A stretch of 64,000 nucleotides of DNA from Myxosarcina sp. GI1. Lineage in GTDB: Bacteria > Cyanobacteriota > Cyanobacteriia > Cyanobacteriales > Xenococcaceae. The stretch covers positions 8,633 to 72,632 of the forward strand of contig NZ_JRFE01000028.1 in the NCBI RefSeq assembly GCF_000756305.1. The letters run 5' to 3'. Both the position numbers and the translations under genes were made by a program. Numbering within the stretch: the stretch's first letter is position 1; every line of letters begins with the position of its first letter. This document shows positions 46,250 through 53,186 of the stretch, in pieces. The notes under the pieces are model-generated. The model searched no databases. It saw nothing but the letters and a program-made list of their open reading frames with translations, and had not been told where the DNA came from.

Positions 46250-46393
46250 ATGCAATACGAAAATTTACCCGTGTTTATAACCTTCTTCGCTGCCGCCTAC
46301 CTGTTCGTAATCTATGGAGCATTAAAAATAGCCGAACTGCAAAGTAGACCAAAGTCTTTAGCTTCGGGGAAGATTGAAAAAGCCAGCAACTAA
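46250..46393 (+). CDS. Putative 47-residue single-helix membrane protein
   Basis: Translation from ATG 46250 gives MQYENLPVFITFFAAAYLFV then IYGALKIAELQSRPK and a Lys/Ser-rich tail. One strongly hydrophobic helix (about residues 7-25) sits between an acidic N-terminus and a basic C-terminus, the usual design of tiny thylakoid subunits. I could not match it to a named PSII, PSI, cytochrome b6f or NDH small subunit. The ribosome site is weak. It ends 13 bases before the stop of the convergent murI. Confidence 0.55.
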   Translation: MQYENLPVFITFFAAAYLFVIYGALKIAELQSRPKSLASGKIEKASN

Positions 46394-46406
46394 TTAGAGT
46401 TATAAC

Positions 46407-47243
46407 TTATTGTAATAAATTGAGAGTCATCATAAAAATTGATGGCTCTTTTACATTTATCTGCTCGACGTTAGGCGTGAAACCCAACCACTGCCGAGAC
46501 AGGCTGGCAAATTGCTGGGGAGAGCCGCTAACGCAAAAGCGAGTCGGTAGAGCAGATAAGTTGTTTTTTAGACTCATGATTGACAATTCCTTTTCTGCTG
46601 CCATGACAATGTATTTTGCAGGATCGATAACTCGAACCCTGTCTGGCAATAGAGAGCGGATAATTCCTTCTAGATGCCTGTAGTGAGTGCAGCCATAGAC
46701 CAAAGTATCGATGTCTTGCTGCAACAGGGGTTCTAGATAGCGTCGAGCAACTTCTTTAGTGCGATCGCAATAGACTAAATTTTGTTCGATAAGAGGTACG
46801 AATTGGGGACAGGGCATTTGCCAGACAGAGGTAAAAGGGTCTATTTCCTGAATAGCTTGGGGATAGGCATTACTAGCTACAGTAGCAGGAGTGGCAATGA
46901 CACCGATGCGCTTGCCCGTAGCTACGGCAGCTTTAGCACCAGATAAAATAACTCCCAAAATTGGGATGTCGTATTCTTTTCTAACTATTTCTAAAGCTAG
47001 TGCCGAACTGGTATTGCAAGCCATAATTATCATTTTTACGCCTTGAGCGCACATCCAGTCCAAAATTTCGCGGACAAATTGAAGGATTTCTTCTGGCGAT
47101 CGCGTACCGTAAGGCAATCGAGCCGAATCGGCAAAATATAATAGAGACTCTTGAGGCAGTTGACGATAGACTTCTCTCAATACGGTTAGTCCACCCACAC
47201 CACTATCAAATAAGCCAATTCTTAGATTGGATTTTGTTAACAT
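46407..47243 (-). CDS. murI: Glutamate racemase
   Basis: It supplies D-glutamate for peptidoglycan. The two catalytic cysteines are in IIMACNTSSALALE and LVYGCTHYRHLEGIIRSLLP. The N-terminal IGLFDSGVGGLTVLREVYRQ and YFADSARLPYGTRSPEEI are typical. The 278 residues are normal. It lies 22 bases downstream of the cell-wall amidase on the same strand, so the two are likely co-transcribed. Confidence 0.96.
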   Translation of the reverse strand: MLTKSNLRIGLFDSGVGGLTVLREVYRQLPQESLLYFADSARLPYGTRSPEEILQFVREILDWMCAQGVKMIIMACNTSSALALEIVRKEYDIPILGVILSGAKAAVATGKRIGVIATPATVASNAYPQAIQEIDPFTSVWQMPCPQFVPLIEQNLVYCDRTKEVARRYLEPLLQQDIDTLVYGCTHYRHLEGIIRSLLPDRVRVIDPAKYIVMAAEKELSIMSLKNNLSALPTRFCVSGSPQQFASLSRQWLGFTPNVEQINVKEPSIFMMTLNLLQ

Positions 47244-47265
47244 TTGATTTTATTAATAGAACGTA

Positions 47266-49206
47266 TTATAGATTGTTTTCTTTAATATATAAAATGATTC
47301 CTCTAGCGATCGCCTCTGCCATTTGGCGGCGATGATTGGGATCTTTTAGTTTGGGAGCATCTTCGGCACCAGTAACAAAACCCACTTCGACTAGTACTGC
47401 AGGCATTACCGAGTGTCTGAGTACGTAGAATCTAGCGCGGCGGATATTACGATTTTTAATGTTGACTCCATTAAGAATACTCCAGTGAATTGTCTCCGCC
47501 AAACGCCGTCCATTTTTATAGTAATAAGTCTCTAAACCATTAACATCGGGACGAGAAAGATTGATGGCATTAGCATGAATGCTGACGAACAAGTCGGCAT
47601 CAATTTCGTTAGCATAATCGGTTCTACCCTCAAGGCTGACAAAATAATCGCTGTCTCTAGTCATTTTGACATCGATACCTTGTTTGCGGAGAATTTCGGC
47701 TACGTCGAGAGAAATCGGTAAAACAATGTCTTTTTCAACCAAACCATTACCCATAGTGCCTGGATCTTGTCCTCCATGACCCGCATCAATAACCACCATC
47801 GGACTATTTAAAGGTGGTAGGGGACGAAGCAGGGGGCTAGTAGTAGTTGATTCTGCTTGAGGAACTTCTAGCGATCGCGGCGACATTAGCGGGCTGTTGT
47901 CATCGGGAAGCAGTGCCGCTCCCCGTTGAATGGGAAAAGCAACCGCTTTGTTTTGAGGTTCTAGCTGCCCGAGGCGATATCTTAATTTAGTAGTAATAGC
48001 GATTGCTACAGCAGTACCTTCTTCTCGAACGCGGATTTGAGCGATCGAACCATCTGCTTCCAGACTTCGCGGTCCTTTAAAGTTATCTGAAAGTTCGGCA
48101 TTGTCGATTTTAATTTCGTAAACTCCGTTAGCCCTTCTGGTGGTAGCAGCCTGAAAGTCGCGATCGCCACGAATTCGTAGTTGAGTATCATCGTCAACCA
48201 ATTCAATCTCCTTAATGACTGCCGCTTCTTCTGTTTCAGTCGCTCGTGATATAGAAGACAGACGATCTGGCGTTTCAGTTATTGAAGGGACGGTCTCGGT
48301 AGTTTCTGACAGCGAACGATCCGAGGTTTCGGTTATTGAAGATGAGGTAGTAGTAGAATCTGGGAGTTTTCCCCTGGGAATCAAAATTAAACCTTTGATG
48401 CGGCTAAAAGTTGCCAGCCAATCTGGACTACCTGCCGCTATTTTCAAACTCATTCTAGCGACTGGAGGGGAAGTAGATGTTTGAGTAAACTCAATTTCAT
48501 CTACGCCGTATTGAGCGACTGCTACCGACTGAGCGGCTAAATCTTCAGGAAGTATTACTCCTTCCATGTCAAAATTCAAGCGATCGCCTTCACGACTGGA
48601 AGTAATCCGATCTTGGCGACTGCCATCAATACTGATAAAAAAGCCGTTGCGAGTAGTGGTTACATAGGGAGAGCTAGCAACTGAAGAGACATTACTACTA
48701 TTGTCTGTATTATCCTCTATAGGAGCTGGAGCAGCAACAGCGGGTCGAACTCCAGGAAGTTGTCTGGTAGCAGGATTGGTACGAACGGTTTGAGGTTGAG
48801 TGGCTGTCGATATAGGAGCTACCTTTGGCGTGGGAATCTTTACCGACCATTGAGTGCTAGAAACACCGCGAAATTCAATTTCGTCGGGATCTATAGTATA
48901 TCCAGGGGCTAACTCAACCACGATTCGAGATGTTTCGGGTTCTGGCTGTCCGATACGGAAGCCTCTAACTGCGCCGCTGTAATTTTCTTTGATTGTTTCT
49001 CGACCTAGAGTAGTTCCTGGTAAATCGATGACTAAACGAGTAGGACCTGTAAGCAACTGTGCCTCAGGCTGTACTCCTTCGTCGGTAATAAATACTAAAT
49101 TGTTATCTTGTGTCTCAAACTCCCAAGAAATTAACTTTCCTGCTTTGGCTGGCAGACAAAACAGAAAAATTCCCAGAAAACTCGATAATAGCCAGTGAAA
49201 TCTCAC
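47266..49206 (-). CDS. amiC: N-acetylmuramoyl-L-alanine amidase with AMIN domains
   Basis: An exported cell-wall hydrolase of 646 residues that cleaves the bond between the glycan and the peptide stem. A signal peptide is at 1-22 (LLSSFLGIFLFCLPAKAG). An AMIN domain at about 25-135 targets the protein to the wall. A Ser/Thr-rich linker contains repeated TET/SITET segments, and there is a second AMIN-like region at about 330-430. The catalytic Amidase_3 domain begins near residue 470 with zinc ligands in VIDAGHGGQDPG, VEKDIVL and SIHANAINLS, and the Glu in VLVEVGFVTG. In filamentous forms AmiC drills septal pores. The gene symbol is by analogy. Confidence 0.92.
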   Translation of the reverse strand: MRFHWLLSSFLGIFLFCLPAKAGKLISWEFETQDNNLVFITDEGVQPEAQLLTGPTRLVIDLPGTTLGRETIKENYSGAVRGFRIGQPEPETSRIVVELAPGYTIDPDEIEFRGVSSTQWSVKIPTPKVAPISTATQPQTVRTNPATRQLPGVRPAVAAPAPIEDNTDNSSNVSSVASSPYVTTTRNGFFISIDGSRQDRITSSREGDRLNFDMEGVILPEDLAAQSVAVAQYGVDEIEFTQTSTSPPVARMSLKIAAGSPDWLATFSRIKGLILIPRGKLPDSTTTSSSITETSDRSLSETTETVPSITETPDRLSSISRATETEEAAVIKEIELVDDDTQLRIRGDRDFQAATTRRANGVYEIKIDNAELSDNFKGPRSLEADGSIAQIRVREEGTAVAIAITTKLRYRLGQLEPQNKAVAFPIQRGAALLPDDNSPLMSPRSLEVPQAESTTTSPLLRPLPPLNSPMVVIDAGHGGQDPGTMGNGLVEKDIVLPISLDVAEILRKQGIDVKMTRDSDYFVSLEGRTDYANEIDADLFVSIHANAINLSRPDVNGLETYYYKNGRRLAETIHWSILNGVNIKNRNIRRARFYVLRHSVMPAVLVEVGFVTGAEDAPKLKDPNHRRQMAEAIARGIILYIKENNL

Positions 49207-49437
49207 AATTACTGCTCCTCACATTGAAGTAGACAATGACCTAAAATCACTCTCATGCTCTTTAGTCTACCCAGATAGACCTCTATAATATCCGCTTTAT
49301 AAGATCTGTTCTCAACCTCGATCGAATGGACGTAAATAAAAGCAGTTAAGTTTCATCTAATACCTTAAGCGAATCAAAAAAAATAACTAGGTTTTTTTAC
49401 TGAGTTTTGTTTAAGATTCTCGTCCTATTCTGTAAAT

Positions 49438-49476
49438 CCAGTCAGTGCGAACGATAATTGGGTTCGCAATGACTGG
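49438..49476 (-). terminator. Long hairpin after the antiporter gene
   Basis: CCAGTCA, G, TGCGAAC (49438-49452) pairs with GTTCGCA, A, TGACTGG (49462-49476). This gives 14 of 15 paired positions around a 9-base loop. It begins 9 bases after the antiporter stop on the minus strand. There is no long T-run. Confidence 0.55.
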
Positions 49477-49484
49477 AGTTATAG

Positions 49485-50927
49485 CTACTCTTCTAAAGAA
49501 GGAGTAGAATTCGATTGAGCTACAGCGTCTGTTTCTTTAAATACCAAGCGTAGCAGAGGAGGCGCGATAAAGGTAGTTGTAATTACCATGACAATAATTG
49601 CCGCATCTGTAGACTCGGATAAAGCTCCGCTGGCAGAACCAACTCCAGCAAATACCAGTCCCACCTCTCCTCTAGGAATCATACCTACACCAATCGAAAG
49701 TTTGTTGAGATCGGGTTGACCAAAAACAGTAAAACCAGTTATTACCTTACCCAAGATAGCAACCAAAATTAAAAATGTGGCAACAATTAATCCTTCTCGA
49801 TTACTGGGGACGGCTGGATTGAGAACGCTTAAATCGGTTTTAGCACCAACAACAACAAAAAATATCGGTACCAGAACATCGGCAACGGGAATTACCTGTT
49901 CTTCCAACTCTCGACGTTTTTCCGTCTCTGCCAAAATCAATCCTGCAGCAAAAGCACCTAAAATCCCTTCCAAATGAATTGCCGTAGCAATATAAGACAG
50001 AGAAAAAGCAAAAACCAAACCCGTTAACAGTACTTGTCCGCGTGTATTCATTTCATTTACCAGTCCTACTATATAAGGACTAATTAAACGACCGATTAAA
50101 ATCGAACCGACAAGAAAAGCACCAGCACTAACGATTAAGATTCCAATATTGGCAATTTTGACTTCTCCCGTTTTAACCAAGCTGGCAACTACAGCCAGAA
50201 CTACAATTCCCAAAACATCGTCTAGAACCGCAGCCCCAATAATAATTTGTCCTTCTTTAGAACTAAGCTGTCCCAATTCTGCTAACACCTTAGCGGTAAT
50301 ACCAATACTAGTCGCAGTTAATGCTGCACCTGCAAAAATGGCAGGGATTGCAGGAACGTTAAATATATAAACCAAACCAGCAGTACCAGCAGCAAAAGGA
50401 GCGACTACTCCTACTACCGCTACAACTGCTGCTTGGGGTCCTACACGAATTAATTCTTTTAGATCGGACTCTAAACCAATTTCAAACAGTAAAATGATGA
50501 CTCCTAATTCCGATAGCAGTCCAATTACTTCACTTTGGGTGGCAAAAACCGATTCAGCCGCTTCTGGAGTCAAACCAGCCGTGCTTTCTAGAAAATTAAT
50601 AATTAGAGAATCTGTAGCTAAAGCACCGCCTTCTGGAAAAACTAAGAGGTGAAATACAGAAACGCCTATTACAACTCCACCAACTAATTCCCCCAAAACT
50701 GGCGGTAAATTGATGCGAGAACAAATTTCACCTCCAAGTTTGCTGGCAAAATAAATCACGACCAAACTGAGTAAAACTCCCGCTAAAATTAGCGTACCTT
50801 CTTCAGCCCCAGATTCAGCTACAACTTCGGAAGTGGCTTCTGTAGCGGCGGCAAACAAAGTATAATCGGTCGAGCCAGATTGAGATAGCAGCCCGTTCCA
50901 ATTTATTAGATCGATAATATCGCTCAT
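49485..50927 (-). CDS. Cation:proton antiporter (CPA2 / KefB type)
   Basis: A 480-residue membrane protein with about 12-13 hydrophobic helices. LPPVLGELVGGVVIGVSVFH near residue 75 is the TM2 signature of the monovalent cation:proton antiporter-2 family. LGVIILLFEIGLESDLKEL and AALTATSIGITAKVLAELGQ are its typical continuation. AAVLDDVLGIVVLAVVASLV carries the essential Asp pair. There is no C-terminal RCK/TrkA-N domain, which is the shorter form. It probably exchanges Na+ or K+ for H+ in the plasma or thylakoid membrane. Confidence 0.9.
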   Translation of the reverse strand: MSDIIDLINWNGLLSQSGSTDYTLFAAATEATSEVVAESGAEEGTLILAGVLLSLVVIYFASKLGGEICSRINLPPVLGELVGGVVIGVSVFHLLVFPEGGALATDSLIINFLESTAGLTPEAAESVFATQSEVIGLLSELGVIILLFEIGLESDLKELIRVGPQAAVVAVVGVVAPFAAGTAGLVYIFNVPAIPAIFAGAALTATSIGITAKVLAELGQLSSKEGQIIIGAAVLDDVLGIVVLAVVASLVKTGEVKIANIGILIVSAGAFLVGSILIGRLISPYIVGLVNEMNTRGQVLLTGLVFAFSLSYIATAIHLEGILGAFAAGLILAETEKRRELEEQVIPVADVLVPIFFVVVGAKTDLSVLNPAVPSNREGLIVATFLILVAILGKVITGFTVFGQPDLNKLSIGVGMIPRGEVGLVFAGVGSASGALSESTDAAIIVMVITTTFIAPPLLRLVFKETDAVAQSNSTPSLEE

Positions 50928-51114
50928 ATTTATGGACTAAATTTCGTTTTATCTAATTTATAAGCTTATCGTTATCTTTTTAGATATTGCTTTTACTCTG
51001 AAATTAAAAAATTTATGTTATGACAAAATTCTCTAACTTCCAATTTTTTATTAGCTTTTAAGAATTTGTAATCTTAATTTGTGCGAGTAGCCATTGCAGT
51101 AAAGTATAAAGTAT

Positions 51115-52611
51115 ATGTCAAATAAAAAAATTATCGTAATTGGTGCTGGTTGGGCGGGTTTGGGAGCAACTTATCACCTGGCACGACAGGGCTATGATGT
51201 TACCCTCCTTGAAGCCGCACCCTATCCAGGAGGCTTGGTAGCTGGCTGGAAAACATCGGGAGGCAGATCGGTAGAAGGTGGAATACACGGTTTCTGGTAC
51301 CCTTATCGCAATATTTTTAGTCTGGTAAAAGAACTCGGTCTGAGTCCCTTTACTCCTTTCACTCGTTCATCTCAGTATTCTCCCGCTGGTTTGGAGGTAG
51401 AGTCGCCCATATTTCAAAATGAGCCGCGTTTGCCTTCGCCACTAGGTACTTTTCTCTACACTCGCTTTAAAAGATTGCCTTTGAGCGATCGCCTGTCGGC
51501 TCTGCCTTTACTTTATGCGGTAATCGATTTCGATAATTCTGACGAAGCTTGGCAGAGATACGACAAAGTAACTGCCAGAGAATTATTCAAACAGTTTGGG
51601 GTATCTGCCAGACTGTATCGCGAAGCTTTTGAGCCGATGCTGTTGGTTGGTTTATTTGCCCCAGGGGAACAATGTTCGGCGGCTGCGGCTTTGGGAATGC
51701 TGTATTATTTTATTCTGGCGCATCAGCCAGATTTCGATGTGGTATGGTGTCGCGGTACGGTAGGAGAACAAATATTTAAACCCTGGATCGAAAGCATCGA
51801 GAAATCTGGGGGCAAAGTATTAACCGATAAAAGAGTCAGCGATATTGTTATTGATGATGTGGGTAAGGCTACTGGTGTCAAATGTGACTCGGAGTTTTTT
51901 GCTGCCGATGCGGTTATCTCTGCCGTTAGCGTCAGCGGCATCAAAAAAATTGTCGCTAGCAGCACCAGCCTGAAAAATCACCCCCAGTTTCGCAATTTAG
52001 CCGAACTTAAAGGTATCGACGTGCTGGCTACGCGGCTGTGGTTCGATCGCCAGATTGAGGTTCCGTTGCCTTCTAATGCCTGTTTTGGATTTGACGCTAA
52101 TGTGGGCTGGACTTTCTTCGATCTCAATGCCTTACAAGATGAATATCACAGTGAACCTCACACGGTAATTGAAGCCGATTTTTATCACGCGGATCGCTTG
52201 TTGCCTATGAGTGACGAACAAATTCTGGCTAAAGTGCAGCGAGACTTAGCTACCTGTATTCCCGATTTTGGTGAAGCAGAAATAATCGACAGTAGTATAA
52301 TTCGCGTAAAAGAGGGAGTTACTCACTTTTTTCCTGGCAGCTATCAAAATTTGTTACCCGCCACAACTCCAATTCCCAATCTATTTATGAGCGGTGATTG
52401 GATCGTGACCAGACATGGTTCTTGGTCGCAGGAAAAAGCCTATGTTACTGGTTTAGAAGCGGCTAACTTAGTTATCGATAAATTTGGTAAAAGGACTAAA
52501 GCTAACATTATTCTTATAGAACCAGACGAACCTCATATACAAACCGCTAGAACTATTAATAAAACTTTACGAGATTGGGCTAAGGTTTTACCCAGTTATT
52601 GGCTGCCTTGA
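51115..52611 (+). CDS. FAD-dependent oxidoreductase related to carotenoid desaturases
   Basis: A 498-residue flavoprotein. The dinucleotide-binding fold IIVIGAGWAGLGATYHLARQ is followed by LLEAAPYPGGLVAGWKTSGG. The isomerase/desaturase motif GIHGFWYPYRNIFSLVKELG aligns in position with the HVFFG region of Pds. A C-terminal FAD-contact LFMSGDWIVTRHGSWSQEKA is present. It is a distant relative of Pds/Zds and of squalene-type dehydrogenases, with a distinct His-Gly-Phe-Trp signature. Zeta-carotene desaturase itself has a Pds-like HVFFGC signature, so that name is not justified. The substrate is unknown. Confidence 0.75.
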   Translation: MSNKKIIVIGAGWAGLGATYHLARQGYDVTLLEAAPYPGGLVAGWKTSGGRSVEGGIHGFWYPYRNIFSLVKELGLSPFTPFTRSSQYSPAGLEVESPIFQNEPRLPSPLGTFLYTRFKRLPLSDRLSALPLLYAVIDFDNSDEAWQRYDKVTARELFKQFGVSARLYREAFEPMLLVGLFAPGEQCSAAAALGMLYYFILAHQPDFDVVWCRGTVGEQIFKPWIESIEKSGGKVLTDKRVSDIVIDDVGKATGVKCDSEFFAADAVISAVSVSGIKKIVASSTSLKNHPQFRNLAELKGIDVLATRLWFDRQIEVPLPSNACFGFDANVGWTFFDLNALQDEYHSEPHTVIEADFYHADRLLPMSDEQILAKVQRDLATCIPDFGEAEIIDSSIIRVKEGVTHFFPGSYQNLLPATTPIPNLFMSGDWIVTRHGSWSQEKAYVTGLEAANLVIDKFGKRTKANIILIEPDEPHIQTARTINKTLRDWAKVLPSYWLP

Positions 52612-52643
52612 CGACTCACCGCCCTAAAGGGATCGGTGATTCT

Positions 52644-52671
52644 AGCCATAAGCCATAAGCCATAAGCCATA
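52644..52671. repeat. Heptamer array, four perfect AGCCATA units
   Basis: Four exact tandem copies of AGCCATA. The reverse complement (TATGGCT) occurs twice in tandem at 53120-53133, so the disrupted four-helix-bundle gene is bracketed by inverted copies of the same heptamer. Confidence 0.85.
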
Positions 52672-52710
52672 GGCTGTAATACGCTATAATTAATATTTGC
52701 TTTGAAAAAA

Positions 52711-53115
52711 ATGTCAACTTTTACAGATTTAAAGATTTGGCAAAAAGCACATGAATTTACTTTGCTAGTATACAAAGCAACAGCTAGCTTCCCATCAGAA
52801 GAAAAATTTGGATTGACCAATCAAATTAGAAGAGCTTCAGTATCTATCGAGTCTAATATAGCAGAGGGTCGCGGACGAGGAAGTGATAAGGATTTTAGCA
52901 GATTTTTATCCATTGCAATGCAGGCTGGAGCCTGCCGACTTTGGCGGTAGCCAAAGGCGATGCCCTCCAGGGCATGTTGTTTTGAAGTTAAGAGCCAGAT
53001 TTTAATTGCTAAAGATTTAAAATTTATTTCCATTTCTCAAGCTGATTTTCTAGGATCTAAAATTGATGAAGTTTCCAGAATGATATACTCTTTTCAATCT
53101 AAGCTTAAAGCTTAA
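52711..53115 (+). pseudogene. Four-helix-bundle (23S rRNA intervening-sequence type) protein, disrupted by a small hairpin element
   Basis: ATG 52711 (MSTFTDLKIWQKAHEFTLLV, then SIESNIAEGRGRGSDKDFSR and FLSIAM) is the N-terminal part of the S23/IVP-type four-helix-bundle family, usually about 115-120 residues. After FLSIAM the reading frame enters three hairpins and meets TAG at 52948-52950. In the same frame beyond the element it continues CFEVKSQILIAKDLKFISIS and QADFLGSKIDEVSRMIYSFQ to a TAA at 53113. Removing about 57 bases gives a normal-length protein. Homologues stand free in many bacteria; their role is unknown. Confidence 0.85.
52920..52976. mobile_element. Tiny three-hairpin element inserted in the four-helix-bundle gene
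   Basis: Three perfect hairpins lie in a row: GCAGGCT-GG-AGCCTGC (52920-52935), CTTTGGC-GGTA-GCCAAAG (52939-52956) and ATGCCCT-CC-AGGGCAT (52960-52975). The spacers are three bases (CGA and GCG). ATG occurs at both edges (52918-52920 and 52974-52976), possibly a 3-base target duplication. The size is a multiple of three, so the downstream frame is kept, but a TAG in the middle loop ends translation. The exact boundaries are uncertain by a few bases. Confidence 0.75.
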
Positions 53116-53135
53116 AGCTTATGGCTTATGGCTTT
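53101..53135. repeat. Heptamer array, five units
   Basis: AAGCTTA three times, then TGGCTTA and TGGCTTT in the same register. The first two units run through the last codons and stop of the four-helix-bundle gene. It contains two tandem TATGGCT copies, the inverse of the AGCCATA array at 52644. Confidence 0.8.
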
Positions 53136-53186
53136 ACAGCCCTGAAGTGCTGGGCTTTAAACCTAAAAACTTTTGGTAAGTTTTCC

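Noticed and set aside
51115-52611. Zeta-carotene desaturase
   Set aside because: The HVFFG(C) signature of Zds/Pds is replaced by HGFWYPY, and overall similarity seems distant.
52644-53135. CRISPR array
   Set aside because: Repeats are only seven bases, directly abutting, with no spacers; no cas genes are nearby.
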